The notes beneath the pieces are model-generated. The model did no database searches. It was not told the DNA's origin and was given only the letters and a program-made list of their open reading frames with translations. From Lagopus muta (lineage: Eukaryota; Chordata; Aves; Galliformes; Phasianidae), in the NCBI RefSeq assembly GCF_023343835.1, contig NC_064435.1:67776134-67840133 (forward strand): a stretch of 64,000 nt of DNA. Direction: 5' to 3'. The translations under genes were made by a program, and so were the position numbers. Below, piece after piece: positions 1 through 12,003 of the stretch (positions are counted from its first letter, which is position 1; each line of letters begins with the position of its first letter).

Positions 1-3000
1 ACACCAATTTATGCATAAGGGAAAAGCTGTATTGTAAAATGGTGTTTAGAAACATAAAATGCTGTGCAAAATCCTGTTAAATGAAAAGAAAGGACACATT
101 ATTCATCTGTATTTATAGATACAGAATGCTGACCAAATGTACATTTTATGTCTTTTTTAATACAGTGTGTAAATTATATTTGGATTATCTGTCATGATGG
201 AATTTCATTCCATAAAATGAAATGAAATAAAATAGTTTGTACTCTTTTGCTTTGCTATTCAGACTGAGTATTTGTTCCTGATTATTAAATAAGAGAATTT
301 AGACCTTAAGCAGAGTCCTTTTCATTTCAGTAAAGTGGCAATAACATTGGCTTGGGTCAGGGGACAGTGGTTGAACTCCAGATTCCAACATTGTTCTAAA
401 CTATATATGCTGGATGTGAAATCTGGATCACGTGTAGGTCTCAAACATTCAAATAAATGCATTTCCTTTGCAGAATTAGACACTGAGCAATGTGCTATTT
501 ATGTCCTTTTGTAGCATGACTAGGAGTTGTATAGTGAAGATCAATCTTCACATATCATGTTTGCATCACTGGGTAATCCAAAGGAGAACCAATGGTCATT
601 TCTTTCATCAAGGTATTTTCTCTTTGTTTTGGCTCTTGGTAATACCACTAGAAATTTCCAAAGAAGACAATTTTGCAGTGAGACATTAAGTCAGAGGCTG
701 TCTGTTTTTCCTGATTGTATCAGAAAGTGGAACAGAATACTCTTGGCCATTAGTGTTCATTAGTGTAACAAAAATTACTAGTGTGGTTAATGCCTGTTTT
801 GCATGGTGAGAATGTGCTGTGGTTTTGTTTTTTATTCTTCTCTATTTTGTCACAGCACTGACTGGTGTGATACATGGATAAAATTAGAAAGGAAAAACAA
901 ACAAAAAAAAGCAAAACAAAACAAAAACCCTCAAAATAACCCTCAAGGAACTAGAGTTGATGACTGTCATGCAAAACTATTTCCTCTGTTCACAAAGTTT
1001 AACCAAATCAGGATTATTTTTAACATTGTTCCTGTACACTGCTGGTCTTTATATATCTCATATTTTTAAACTAAGTATTTTAATTTTATAGAAGACAAAA
1101 CACAATTGTGGCCTTGAAGGCACTACGGGGCAAAACATTTCACTGTGTTTTGGTAACAGTCTTTTAACCAATACTGTTGGAGATTTCGCTGCCTTTTCCT
1201 GCCCGTCTTATTGTCCAGCCCCATCTTGAGCTAACACTTGCCTGGTTTCATGACTCTAGAAAAGATGAACACCTTACCTTTTCCCTGTAGTTGGTACAGT
1301 GCATCCTGCCACTGTCCTACCTGTGTTTGAGGCACAAATACCTGAAGTTCCACACTCAACCATTGCATTATGTTCTTTAAGGAATGGTGCTTTCCAAATC
1401 AAACATTGCTGACTTTTGTTACAATCCAAACGTTGATTTCATTGTTTGCACACCTACTAGCATGACAACTCTACTCTATATGTTGTTTTCAATTTTGTTG
1501 CAACTTGGAGCTGGCTCTGAAGATTTCCCATCTGGATTTCTACATGGAGGTCTTCTAAAACACTGAGACTACTTGACAGCTATTTTGCTTTTCACAAAAT
1601 CCACTAATAATGAATAGCCCTTCATTATTTATCACAAAATGATTTATTTTTGTGATCTTTACATCATGATATAGTATCAGTGCTTATTCTGTTAAACTTC
1701 ATTTGAATAATATATTGTTTCTGAAGACTCAGATGTACCTCATTTCTTTTCTTCCTCTCAGGGGTAATGCCCAGATTTTTTTATATCTGTCATCTTAATA
1801 ACTGTTTTTGGATCGCAACATACTTTTAATTTGAAATTTTTTTTTTTTTTTTGCACTGGACCAATATTGCCCAATCTTAATCTCTTGAATTTATCCAGAA
1901 TCACTATTTATTTTTTCCCCTAATTCCACCCCCCCCCCCCCCCCCCCTTTTTCAGTTATTGATTGCTTCTCCTATATTGCAAAATTACTCTTGATTTATT
2001 CCTGGTGCTAAATTGAGCAGAGTTGGCAGCTATTGCACTCAATGAAATTTTATCTCTTTTGCATGAATCCCACACCAAACTTTTGCCTTGCAGAAATAAC
2101 ATCATTCAGAAGGTTTTATCTTTTGTGCTGGGGATGGTGGTGCTGCACTGTGCTCTTGCCATCCGTTTTTGTTTCCCAGATGTTTCCACTCAGCATTTTC
2201 AGCAAGATCTGCCACTCAGCCTTCTCAGACCTGGTTCAGTGAGACTGTTTCCCCTGAAGGTGCTCAGTCTTTGATGTTACTGCACTGGCCTCTCTGCCTG
2301 CTGGGCTCTCCTGGTCTCAGCATGCTCAGCAGCCTCCTGTACAGAGACTTTGTAAGTAGACACACATTCCTTCAGCTGCCAAATCTCATCCTCCTATTTT
2401 GTAATTGCCTCCTTCTCCTCTGAGAGAGTAGTTATTAGCTGCCACACAAATAGCTGTACTGAGCACAGTGAGTTTTCTGCTTCTTTGTTTCTCTTTGGCT
2501 AATTCAGAACATGGTTTCCCTCATAATTGTGTACCAGTCCTAACTGGTCTTCATCTCAAGGACCGGGATAATGGATTTTCACAGCTACTTCATACCATGA
2601 TTGGGATTAGAGGGAAGTCAGGATTGACCCTCTATTTCTTCCTGCCTAAACTTTTTACCCACTACAATTCTGCTAAAGCATCAGAAGCACCTGTAACGTG
2701 CGTAAGCTATGGACATATATTTATTTTTTCCAAATTAATGACCCAGAAGCTAGAAAGTTGACTACCCAAACTTAGGTTGAGTTACTTCAACAGACTGCCT
2801 ATGTTCTTCACCACAACTGTGTCATGGAGAAAAGTCTGCTCAGTTTGCATAGCTGAACAAAAACTGGACTGAGGTTGCTTATTGATTTATAATTCATATT
2901 ATTCATAATTCACTGGCAACCAGTGATTTGCAATTTGTGAAATGCTAATAAAGACCCACAACTTTCAAAACATCCCTCTACAACCAGTCACAAAAACCTC

Positions 3001-4879
3001 TGATCTCTCATGTGTGCACATGTTCACACTGTTTTAAGTTCACAGCCACACCTGCACACATCAACACCCACAGCAGATGTGGGACACAGGCTCCATCCTT
3101 ATTCTGGGGGTGATGGAATGCCCCATTAATCACCCCCATGGCTGAGGAGGTTTCTTCAGCCATGTGTGTGTCCTTGCTGCTCCCCAAATCCTGTCAACAA
3201 ATGCAGGGCTGGTGACTGAAAGCATTTTTACATAAAGAAAAAAAAATTGCTTGCAACCGCCTCTTTAATGATACAAGCCCTAGACAGTTGCAAGCATGCA
3301 TGTACATTCCTGCAGTCTTAGGTCTACTGTGTGTCTGACCTGGATCTAATACACAGGTGCAAAACTGAATTTGGTCCTTTGATGCCAAGAAGTATTGTCA
3401 TTGTCATTGTTGCTCATCAGACCACTTGGGAACAGTTTCCATTCTGTATTTCAAAAGAATGTTCCATTATAATTACCTGGTACTTAGCAGATAAGGAATC
3501 TAGTTAGTCGCTTCAAGACTTCTTCCACAATCACTGGTAAAAACAATTTTTCATCCTCTTTTCTTTTGGTAACAAGAAAGTCAATCTATTAAGTCTGGAA
3601 AAGTAGGGATGAATGTTGAATATCCACCTAATCTGCAATCCTTGCTGAAGTAGAAAATCTCAACAGGATAGACAGTTCTGCTGGAGATAAAACACAAATA
3701 ACTAAAGTCGTCAGCTGTCATTCTGACAAGCAATAATTTCTCTTATCCTGGACACTGGTTTATTTCTTTTGGTCACAGAAATCATTTTCATTTTATCTAA
3801 TTGCTCATGTCTGTTTATGCTGCTGTAACATCTGTTTGATTATTGCATTTAAGAATCTAGCTTGAAATATTAACTGTGACAGACTTCATACTCTCATATG
3901 CTTTTTGCTGGGTAAACCAGTAAAGCCAAAATAAAAGGCTCTTTGACAGATACAGAGAATGGTTTCTTCCCACCATTATTTATTTGTTTATTTATCTTAA
4001 GAAAATTGCCCACAATTATTTGCTGCTAGCTAACAGATCATTGTGATAACCTTAAAAGGCGAGTTCTCTCATCACCGCAAACATGAAGCACAATTTTTAA
4101 AAGTTTTCTCAGAGACCTGGAGCTCCAATACTTCATATATTCAATATCATCATCTCCACTGGGAATCCAGTACTGAAGGCATCTGTATGCCCAGGAACAG
4201 AAGAGAGCTTTGCTTCAGGCTGTGATCTGGTATTTCTTGGCAGGAAGGTGGCAATTTCATTTTTTATTAGCTGAAAACTGAAGTTATTTTCATGGAAAAT
4301 AAAAACTATTTTGTTTTACTTCAAATTAAAATTGTTGGAAATATACTAAAGAAAGAATGAATATGGATTGAAACCCCAACTCCTCCACTGAAAAATATGC
4401 ACGTGCTGTTGTACAGCCTTGTGGATCAGGATATAACTTGGGAATCCAGTTCAGCTCTGTACTCTGCTTGATCCAGGGAAAATAGTTTGAATTTGGATCT
4501 TCATTTAGTACCTGAAGTATCTCACTACAAAACATGAACTTTCTCTCTCAAATTTTAGTGTCTTACTAAAAAAAAACAACATCTGATCTACCTACTATTA
4601 CATAAATTAAGAAGACATATAGGATGGACACTTTTTGGTGTGGATGGTTTCATTGAACAGTATAAGGCAAAAGTTTTGGAAAAAATCCAACAACTTGTTC
4701 ATTTTTTTTAAAGGTGATATTAAACGTTCTAGTATCACTAAGAGGTGTTGCCACTTGGACTCTGCCATTTCTAAGGCAATTTTTCCCATGCTTTTTACTC
4801 CTTATGTGACAGACAAATCCAAAATTTTATTAGTATGGAAAGATTTTTCCTCCTAATTGATATTTAATGCTCTACACTT
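1..4879. other. AT-rich intergenic sequence, no gene seen
   Basis: No coding region, RNA gene or recognisable transposon was found. All open frames are short (under 100 codons), have no family resemblance and overlap each other. It contains a 16-T run at 1837-1852 and a 19-C run at 1929-1947. Older decayed repeats may be present but could not be named. Confidence 0.6.
1929..1947. repeat. Poly-C homopolymer (19 C)
   Basis: An uninterrupted run of 19 C lies in AT-rich DNA, about 75 bp after a 16-T run at 1837-1852. Long poly-C is much rarer than poly-A or poly-T in vertebrate genomes and tends to vary in length. Confidence 0.95.
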
Positions 4880-5660
4880 TTTAATCTCTCCTTGCAAGGC
4901 AGTTGCTCCATTCTCTTGATCATTTTGCTGTCCTTCCTGCACTTTTCTAACTCTTTTGTGTCCTTGTATCTTTGTAGTACTCAAGAGCAGGTGCCCAGGG
5001 CTGTACTACTATTGGCAGAATAACAGCAATGTGATGTCCCCTCCCCTTTTTTTTTTTTTCCCTCTTAAGGATGCTCAGAGTTATGTTCGCTTTTTCGTTG
5101 CCATTACACAGTAAGATGGGGATTTCAGAGAACCATTGATGACAGCTCCAACAGCCTGAGGTGTCACCACCAGTACTAAGTTCAGCCCCAGGTCAGCAGA
5201 TTTCAAATTATTTTCTCTTTGTCTCTCCTTTGGCAGCACTGAAGCTCATCTGCCACTCTTTTACTGATAGAATCAATCTCTTATGAAGATGATTTTCTGA
5301 AGTTCTTTTGAAGGAATACGATTGCTTGACAGACATCAGCATTATCTATAAACTTGAGATTTCACAGTTGGTTTATTTTCCAAGTCATCAGTGATGTTAT
5401 TGAATAAAACCACTTGCAGCACTGATTCTTCCCCATCATGAAAGAAGATCATTAAGACTAATTTTTTGTTTCCCACTCATTAATAATCTTCAGCCAATAA
5501 AACAGTCTTCAAGTTCCACGGCAATTTTGTTTCTTTAAAAAAATCTTCAATAAAATCATGTGTTTAAAGGCTTCTTGAAATGACCAATATGATATATTAA
5601 CTCCACCAGACCAACTCTTGCCAGGGAGGAGGAGGAGAATATCACCTCAGACCATAATAG
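4880..5660 (-). mobile_element. Very old CR1-like LINE fragment, antisense
   Basis: On the + strand the text follows the antisense 3' half of amniote CR1/L3-type reverse transcriptase. It shows the order 'chemist-type' block near 4915-4985, the block around 5125-5165, 'CATCTGCCACTCTTTTACTG' near 5248, the 'AAACTTGAGATTTC' block near 5350, and 'AAAGGCTTCTTGAAATGACC' near 5565. All blocks are heavily mutated and contain indels, including a T-rich insertion near 5049. The identification rests on remembered consensus text, so the exact ends and subfamily are uncertain. It is not expressed as protein. Confidence 0.5.
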
Positions 5661-8149
5661 CATTCTTCTGGAACTCCCATGGGTCATCAAGACAGCATTT
5701 CCCTCCACAGAAGCCTTGCAGCCTCTTTCCCAATTTACCACACTTATTGATAACTTCTTCAGGATAAACTTCATCTTCACACCACAGATCAGGAAATCAG
5801 GTTTATGTGAGACACCCAGCTTTTGGATATCAAGTTTAATTCTTGACTTTCAAAATTCTCATGACATAACTGTCAATTTGAATTCAGACTACTCTAATGC
5901 ACCTTTATCGGTATGACAAACTAGAACAAATTTTTCCTAAATAAAGGAAAAATGCAATCCCCCTGAGCATCTTCCAGAGACAGTATGACATGCCCAGAAG
6001 ACAATTTCTCAAGCTGTGCTTGAAGTTTGGTCTTTTTCCTCCCTCTCATTGCTGTTGTCATTCCTTTTGATTTAAGGTTGCTAGAACTGCAATACTATCT
6101 CTTTTATCTGATCATTTTAGGATTATCTTTCTTATGCTTTCTCATGTTTGTTTTTTAGGAAGTATGGCCTTAACTGTTTTCAAGTCGCTCTCACAGTAGA
6201 GTCAGTCTCTTCCAGGATTTCATAATTAGCCTCAGAGTATAGGTAGGGGTACAACTCAAGTGAAATAACTTGCCATAGGGCCTGCTTAAACTAAGCTACA
6301 AATAACGTCCAGAATTCCAAATGTTGGGAAAAGAATCAAGAATTGTTTTTCTCATTTTGACACTGGAAAAAAATGTCAATCTGCAGATTCTGGACATTAA
6401 CACTCCTAATATTTGACTCACTGCCTGTGTCTGTGAAATCTATTTTTAATGCATCTTCCCCGCCAAGCACTCACAGAACAATGGTCAAGGTTACAGCTTT
6501 GTCATCCTGCATTTCTGAATATTATAAAAACTATCCATATCCAGGCTGACCCTCATATCATCTTCTACATGGTTTTTCATCCTTGCCCAACTATATTTCC
6601 TATTATATCACAAAACCAAAAAGTGAATGTGGAGACTCAGATATAGAGCAAAATATATCAGAAATTTGAGAGTCACTTGAAAGTGATGAAAACTCATGGC
6701 AGTACAGTAACTAAGGAAGTCATGCTTACAGTCATAGATTCCCAAGGCTCATATTAAGGCATATTTAGGCAAAAAAAAATCTCCTTTTTCTCACCCTTGG
6801 ATGTATAGATCAAACCATTTTCAAGGCTTGGGTGGCAGATGCCTGATGAATGACTGTTTCTGGTTTCTAACTATGTATTCTTGCATGTTAAATACCAGGC
6901 TTCTTACTCATAACTTTTCCATAATCTTTCAGATTGCATTAACTTTTCTTTTTTGTCTGTTATCCCATTTGAGAGATTTAGTTTCAGATATATTTATAAC
7001 ATACTAAGGTATGCTTTCTTGCATCAAAGAATGAATTGATTTTATAATCAATAACTCTATTTTACAGCTTTTCCTCCTAAGTGTAGCAACTTTGAGATAA
7101 TCAAGGTCTTTGGAAAGCACCTGTCTTGCTGCTCTCTGCTTATTTTCATTCCAACTTTCTTTCTCACAAAATCTTTTACTCTCAAGCTGATTTGTAATTC
7201 ATTTGCAACTCCAAAATTATGTTCCAAGCTTTTATATATCATAAAGAAAACCTCATTGTAAAAATACCTGAGGCAACAAAAGGTAATGTAGTGTTACATC
7301 CTGGTAATCCACACATTCTTTCTTCTTCTGCAATAAAGCTAATGGGCAAGAGTTACATTACTATACTGCATCTGAGAGATGGTGTATAAGAAGATAGAAA
7401 GCTCCAAAGAGAATGGAGTGAAATCTGAGTTTCAGGGAAAAACAGTTTTAGTTAGCATCAAATACTGCAGACAGCCAGAGGCACAAATGTGCATTTCTTT
7501 TTTTTTTTCTTTTTCTTTCAGAACTGCCAAGAAAATATTATTATCCACCCCTAGTTCAGTGCCTGTTTTATTGATTGTATTGTTCCAGTCAAGCATTTTA
7601 TAGATTTTACACAGCAAAGGCAAAGTATTACCATTAAGAAAGTCTCCTCCTGAACAACAATATCTGTTATTCTGACTGTTGGGCACACTGAGAGAGCCAA
7701 AATAAGGAATGACAAAAGAGTGACAAATAATCTTCTGGGGAAAAAAAAAAAAAAAAAAAAAAAAGGAAAATCTTTCTTTAACCCAAACCAGAGTAATTAT
7801 GAGTGATATATACCCAAAAATTCTACAGCAGAGCATTGCTTAACTTGATATAACTTGTAACTTGTTAACTCGCACCTGAAGTGGGTTACTCTGTGACCCT
7901 GCGCAATTGCACATATTTCCTTAGGCTAGATTATATTTCCATATAATTGAAATAAAAATTAATGTAGTGAATCTCTTTAATTTAACTGTCATTCTCCTAT
8001 CACTTAGAATTTGATGTATCATTTTAGCTTTAGAAATCCAGCAACGAGACACAAACCTCCCTAAAAATGTCCAAAGTGAAAAATAATAGAAGAAAGGATG
8101 AACCTTCTCAAACAAGTGCTTGTGTCATAAGAATACTTTATAAGTCTTG
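5661..8149. other. Intergenic sequence upstream of the provirus
   Basis: No gene or nameable repeat was seen. A 24-A run sits at 7741-7764. The sequence is AT-rich up to the target duplication at 8150, where base composition changes sharply. Confidence 0.6.
7741..7764. repeat. Poly-A homopolymer (24 A)
   Basis: A run of 24 A follows GGGG. It is about 390 bp upstream of the provirus. No LINE body was recognised next to it, so it is called only as a homopolymer. Confidence 0.95.
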
Positions 8150-8155
8150 GGGATA
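8150..8155. repeat. Target-site duplication, left copy (GGGATA)
   Basis: Six bases immediately before the TG of the 5' LTR are identical to the six bases after the CA of the 3' LTR. A 6-bp duplication is typical of avian leukosis-type and other class II integrases. Confidence 0.95.
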
Positions 8156-8277
8156 TGTTGTCAGCAACTGCGAAACTGCGAGACCCCCCCGCGGGGTCTG
8201 ATGTGTTAAGCTCCCTCCCTGCTCTAATGATTGATGTGTGGTGTGTGCCTTTAGGGGCGTAGACGAAGTAATTAGGC

Positions 8278-8285
8278 TATATAAG
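8278..8285 (+). promoter_or_regulatory. TATA box of the 5' LTR
   Basis: TATATAAG lies about 23-30 bp before the expected transcription start near 8305-8310. It would drive the proviral RNA. The same box is present in the 3' LTR at 12840-12847. Confidence 0.85.
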
Positions 8286-8300
8286 GTAGTTTATACGTGT

Positions 8301-8306
8301 AATAAA
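8301..8306 (+). promoter_or_regulatory. Polyadenylation signal in the 5' LTR
   Basis: AATAAA lies directly upstream of CGCCATTTG. As in avian leukosis LTRs, the signal sits at the U3/R border, so only the 3' LTR copy (12863-12868) would be present at the right place in the transcript's end. Confidence 0.8.
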
Positions 8307-8398
8307 CGCCATTTGCTGTTCATCATATTGGTGTCACCTCAGTAATTGGCCAAGCTGCGGTCTCCCGGGGAATCGGAACAGGCGCGTGCTGCAACAAG

Positions 8399-8416
8399 TG
8401 GTGACCCCGACGTGAT
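8399..8416 (+). promoter_or_regulatory. Primer-binding site for tRNA-Trp
   Basis: TGGTGACCCCGACGTGAT lies two bases after the 5' LTR. This is the 18-nt site complementary to the 3' end of tRNA-Trp that primes minus-strand synthesis in avian leukosis/sarcoma viruses. No mismatch to the remembered site was seen. Confidence 0.95.
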
Positions 8417-8629
8417 TCCTGGGAGTGAGTCAGCTGCCTGCCGGAAGCAGGATCCCACTGCAGTAGCGGTAAATTCAAATCCGTGGAGTGGTGGAAGCCC
8501 GGGGACGGGGAGGAGGTGGCCATTACTCCTCGTCAGGCGGCAGGCTCGGGAAAAAGAAGCCAGGATTCCCCTAAGACGCTAGGGGGGAGACGCCAGAAGA
8601 GGCCAGGTGTAAGTTCGGCCGGAGGCGTT
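8417..8629 (+). promoter_or_regulatory. Provirus leader, no upstream ATG
   Basis: This GC-rich leader would carry the packaging signal in related viruses. I found no ATG between the end of the LTR and gag, unlike the multi-uORF leaders of avian leukosis viruses. An in-frame open stretch from 8483 begins with GTG and was not taken as the gag start. A consensus-like donor, GTAAGT, is at 8609-8614 and could be an alternative splice donor. Confidence 0.7.
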
Positions 8630-10477
8630 ATGGAAGCCGTCATAAAGGTGACTTTTCATGCATGCAAAATTTATTGCGGGAAAAATGTTCCTTCTAAGAA
8701 GGAGATTTCAGCGACACTCTCGTTGCTGGAGAAGGAGGGACTATTATCATCCCCTTCTGATTTATATGATCCTAATAATTGGGACTCGTTTACTGCTGCG
8801 CTCTCACAGAGGGCAATGTTTACTCAGAAAGCAGCAGAGATTAAGGTGTGGGGATTGATTTTAACAGCTCTTAGGAAAGCGAAAGAGGAGAAGATTGCAG
8901 GTGACCGTGCTAGGGAGCTGCTGGGGTTAGGGCCATGGGGGGGTCTTGTCTCCCCTACAGATTCGCTGGAGGGCAAGATGGCGCTGACTCCTTCAGCCCC
9001 ACCAGAAACAACGACCCTGGAGATAAAGAAGAACGAAGTGAAGCAGGAGCAATCATACCATAAAAAGGAGGACCCACCTCCGTACCCGGCTCGCAGCATA
9101 TATCCTTCGCTTAAGCCCTGTAAAGATAACGGGGAAGGGGGGTCGGTGGAGGAAAGTGGTATAACTTCTAGCACAGTTGATAAGAGGGTCCTTGAGAAGG
9201 GAGAGATGTCTGGAGGGGCTGTGATACGACCTGTGGAATGCGACAGTGGGGGCGGGACTCACCTACTACCCGATTCTGCTTGCTACGGCGGCCACCCCCC
9301 GAGGGGCGTGGATTGTCCCGCACAGCTTTGCTGTGGGGGGGGCGTTCCAACGGGGATGGCCCCGGGGTCCGTTCAGGAGGGGCATGGTCCCATATCAACA
9401 GCTTCATGGGGCCTGCCTACCCTCACTGATTGGGCTCGAGTGAGGGAGGACATACAGGCCGCAGATCCGGCAGGTACCGCACTTACTCTGCTGGTGGTGG
9501 TAAGACCAGAGGGTCCAGCTTGGACTCCTCTGGATTCCAAAGCGATTACTCGTCTTTCGGATTTAGTTAAGAGCAAAGGCCTGCGTTCCCCTGTTACTAT
9601 GGCAGCAGTGGAAGCTCTTATGGCTTCTAGTCTTTTGCCATATGATGTGGTGAACCTTATGCATGTTATTCTTGAGCCCATACAATACACCCTGTGGTAT
9701 GATGAATGGAATAGACTACTTCAAGCTGTGGTGGCTGCTGCCAACCGTGACCCCCACCATCCAGCCAACGGCCAGCGCAGAGGCGATAGAACTAATCTTG
9801 CACGTCTTCAGGGCCTGGCAGATGGAATGGTGGGATCCCCGGAGGGCCAAGCAGCACTGCTCAGAGCAGGAGAGCTGGCAGCCATTACAACGGCAGCCCT
9901 TCAAGCCCTACGAGAATTGGCTAAGGTTGCGGAACCTGTGCTTCCGTGGGCAGACATAAAGCAGGGCCCCTCTGAGTCATTTTCTGATTTTGCGAATCGC
10001 CTAATTCGTGCAGTGGAGGGATCTGATCTCCCAAGGGAGGTCCAATCGCCAGTCATAATAGATTGTCTTAAGCAGAAATCACTGCCAGACATCCAGCAAA
10101 TCATCAGAGCAGCACCGGGTACCCTAACTACCCCAGGGGAGCTTATTAAGTATGTATTAGATCATCAGAAAGTCACACCATTAACTTATGAGGGACTAGT
10201 AGCCGCCATGCAGGGAATGGCTGCTTCGGTTAATTCTGTAGTTAAGACCGCGATGATGTCAGCCACTCAGGTCGGGGAAGGAAGGGATAAAGGCCCATGC
10301 TTTAAGTGTGGGCAGCGTGGTCACTTCAAGGCGCAGTGCCCTGAGAAGACGAGGCAGGGTGGTTCACAGGGACCGGAGAGGCGGTGCCAATTATGTGGCA
10401 GAGCTGGACATGTTGCACACCAATGTTGGAAGTTTGTCATAGTGCCGCAGGGAAACGAGGATGGGAGGGTGCTGTAG
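8630..10477 (+). CDS. gag: Gag polyprotein, intact, 615 residues
   Basis: Gag forms the retroviral particle and packages RNA at the plasma membrane. The start is the first ATG after the LTR, in a strong context (G at -3, G at +4), and the N terminus MEAVIK with the following matrix region reads like avian leukosis gag. Visible parts in order are matrix (about 1-115), the PPPY late-budding motif at 149-152, a p10-like linker, capsid from about residue 262 (TDWARVRED), the major homology region [19 protein letters not shown] at 445-463, and two CCHC zinc knuckles, [14 protein letters not shown] (557-570) and [14 protein letters not shown] (586-599). It ends 16 residues after the second knuckle at TAG (10475-10477). 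Avian leukosis gag instead continues in frame into protease, which is missing here. No stop or frameshift interrupts it. Whether it is still expressed cannot be seen. Confidence 0.96.
   Translation: MEAVIKVTFHACKIYCGKNVPSKKEISATLSLLEKEGLLSSPSDLYDPNNWDSFTAALSQRAMFTQKAAEIKVWGLILTALRKAKEEKIAGDRARELLGLGPWGGLVSPTDSLEGKMALTPSAPPETTTLEIKKNEVKQEQSYHKKEDPPPYPARSIYPSLKPCKDNGEGGSVEESGITSSTVDKRVLEKGEMSGGAVIRPVECDSGGGTHLLPDSACYGGHPPRGVDCPAQLCCGGGVPTGMAPGSVQEGHGPISTASWGLPTLTDWARVREDIQAADPAGTALTLLVVVRPEGPAWTPLDSKAITRLSDLVKSKGLRSPVTMAAVEALMASSLLPYDVVNLMHVILEPIQYTLWYDEWNRLLQAVVAAANRDPHHPANGQRRGDRTNLARLQGLADGMVGSPEGQAALLRAGELAAITTAALQALRELAKVAEPVLPWADIKQGPSESFSDFANRLIRAVEGSDLPREVQSPVIIDCLKQKSLPDIQQIIRAAPGTLTTPGELIKYVLDHQKVTPLTYEGLVAAMQGMAASVNSVVKTAMMSATQVGEGRDKGPCFKCGQRGHFKAQCPEKTRQGGSQGPERRCQLCGRAGHVAHQCWKFVIVPQGNEDGRVL
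8647..8648 (+). promoter_or_regulatory. Probable major splice donor at gag codon 6
   Basis: The junction ATAAAG|GTGACT lies right after the sixth gag codon. Avian leukosis viruses use a donor at this same place, so that the env message borrows the gag start codon and first six codons. Conservation of both the position and the GT is seen directly. Use of the site is inferred. Confidence 0.75.
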
Positions 10478-10512
10478 GCCCAGGGCCCCTCCCCGGGAAC
10501 ACCAAATGGGCC
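10450..10512 (+). promoter_or_regulatory. Predicted -1 ribosomal frameshift signal (GGGAAAC + pseudoknot)
   Basis: The heptamer GGGAAAC (10450-10456) is in the correct register: the zero-frame codons are GGA and AAC. After a 6-nt spacer comes stem 1, GGGAGGG (10463-10469) with CCCTCCC (10487-10493). Within its loop, GGCCCA (10477-10482) can pair with TGGGCC (10507-10512), giving an H-type pseudoknot. Slipping puts ribosomes into the overlapping -1 frame, open to 11382. The same heptamer is known at the gag-pro junction of Mason-Pfizer-type betaretroviruses, whereas avian leukosis viruses shift later, at pro-pol, on a different heptamer. Confidence 0.85.
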
Positions 10513-11727
10513 AGACAATGCGGCACTGCCTACCCAAGATCGGGGTCCTGTTCCTCAGTGAGCCCCTCGCCCACAGTGGCGTTAACCATGGGAATGGGGG
10601 AGCACCTCTTGGGCAGGATTATGCTTACTTGTGCAGGGAGCGTGCTTTCTTGCAGGTCCACTGAGGAAGAGAACACCGCAAATATGCCCTCAGCTATGAC
10701 TACTAACATCTTGTCCGCACCATCGACATCCCCCTTCACTGCCCTCTCGGATTCAGCCTCGCATAAACAAATAGAAGAAAACTGCGCTGAACTGTCTGCA
10801 CTTTTATCTTGCAAAACGGCTCAAGTGCAGGAATCCAAGGTCGCTGAAACTTCTCAGCCGTATCCAGGACAACCGCTGTATCCTTCTCTGTGTAATTCAA
10901 TACCACCTGTGGGGGCAGGGGGAAAAGTGAGCTGGGATGGGACACTTGCTGTCTCCTCTCAGGAGGTGGAATGCAGTAACACCCAGGGGGGTGGGGACTG
11001 CGGGCAAGGCTCGGGTATGGATTGGTCAAAAGTTAGAGAAGCGGTAGAAGGAAAAACAGCAGAGAGAAAGGGAAGCGATGTAACTTACAGGTGCTCGGAT
11101 GATAGTGTACGGCCAGCACTGTCCACTCTGACTGCACCTGAAGGTGTAGGTGGCGTCCGGCCGGCGCCCTCTGCTCAGGTTACACCCGATGGAGAAAGAA
11201 ATAACGATAGTCTCCGCACCCACTCTCTGCCACAGTGTTCAGACCCATTGACTCGACCCACACATCCTTTTACAAGATTGAGTGCGCATGCAACCATCAG
11301 AAGCCTCTACAACAGTCAGTGTATGATCAAAGGGAGATGGGCACAGTGGGAGCGGTGTGGAGCTTGCAGCTTCCAGCTGTGACTGAACAAGGATAGCGAA
11401 AGGAGAAAGGTGAATTTGCATTTGGGAGTTAAGAGAGATGCACTAACAGACTGTGAGAAGTTTAGATCCAGCCTGATAGAGGAAGGAAAAGTACTAGAGA
11501 TTTTCCTGTTAGTAGGGAACGGTAACAGAAGCCTGGGAGGGGTATCCCTCAATCGGAAAGACATCACATGCCTGATAGATTGTGTAGAGAAACAGGGATT
11601 GAAATCACTCCTTGCTTTAAATGCATTAGAAATCCTGACAGTATTAGGCCTTCTCTTTCTGCATGTAACAAATCTGATGTGCATGGTTCTTAAGCCAGTG
11701 CAGTATACATTGTGGGCATCAGAATAG
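10456..11727 (+). pseudogene. -1-frame ORF: protease stub plus second, diverged gag-like segment
   Basis: This frame overlaps the end of gag and is reached by the -1 signal at 10450. Its first part (about 10580-10660) carries LTMGMGEHLLGRIMLT, which resembles the start of an alpharetroviral protease, but the Asp-Ser-Gly active site and the rest are gone. From about 10660 it resembles gag a second time. QPYPGQPLYPSL (from 10855) parallels [12 protein letters not shown] of the first gag, and MDWSKVREAVEG parallels [10 protein letters not shown] single in-frame TGA at 11380-11382 interrupts the frame. Beyond it, 11440-11727 matches the N-terminal capsid of the first gag, for example VTNLMCMVLKPVQYTLW against [17 protein letters not shown]. 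It stops at TAG (11725-11727). The matches are at protein level with clear DNA divergence, so this is not a recent duplication. Confidence 0.8.
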
Positions 11728-12003
11728 GTTCCCTTCATGGACAGGTGGCCAGATTGAGGCCTGGAGAACAAGCAATTCCATACAGCAGGTTTGTGAGAGC
11801 AGTGCTCTCAAGGCTTGAGACATCTGCCTTGATATTGAACAGAAGTTTGTTGTTTTTGAGGTACGTTCCAACAGGTACCTGAGACAACGTTGGTATATAT
11901 TGGGCATAGATAGTGCCACTAGAGCTATTAGCAATCACTCTAATCAGTAATCTCTAATCTCTTTGTCTATAACTTCACCAGTATCGTAGGCTTTAATTGT
12001 TAA
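11728..12003. other. Unexplained segment inside the provirus
   Basis: This segment lies between the second gag-like remnant and the env fragment. All three + frames have many stops, and no retroviral motif was recognised. On the - strand one frame is open without an ATG at 11735-11938 (GTG first), about 67 codons. It could be decayed pol/env sequence, a captured host fragment, or noise. Confidence 0.6.

Larger units (their letters stand above)
8156..8396 (+). repeat. 5' LTR of the provirus (241 bp)
   Basis: It starts TGTTG and ends CAACA, with near-perfect inverted ends (TGTTGTCAGCA versus TGTTGCAGCA when read from the other end). It contains TATATAAG at 8278-8285, AATAAA at 8301-8306 and an R-like start, CGCCATTTG, just after it, the same layout as avian leukosis LTRs but with a much shorter U3. 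An inverted repeat, AGACCCC/GGGGTCT (8181-8187/8193-8199), lies in U3. It differs from the 3' LTR at five bases plus one C in the C-run. Confidence 0.97.
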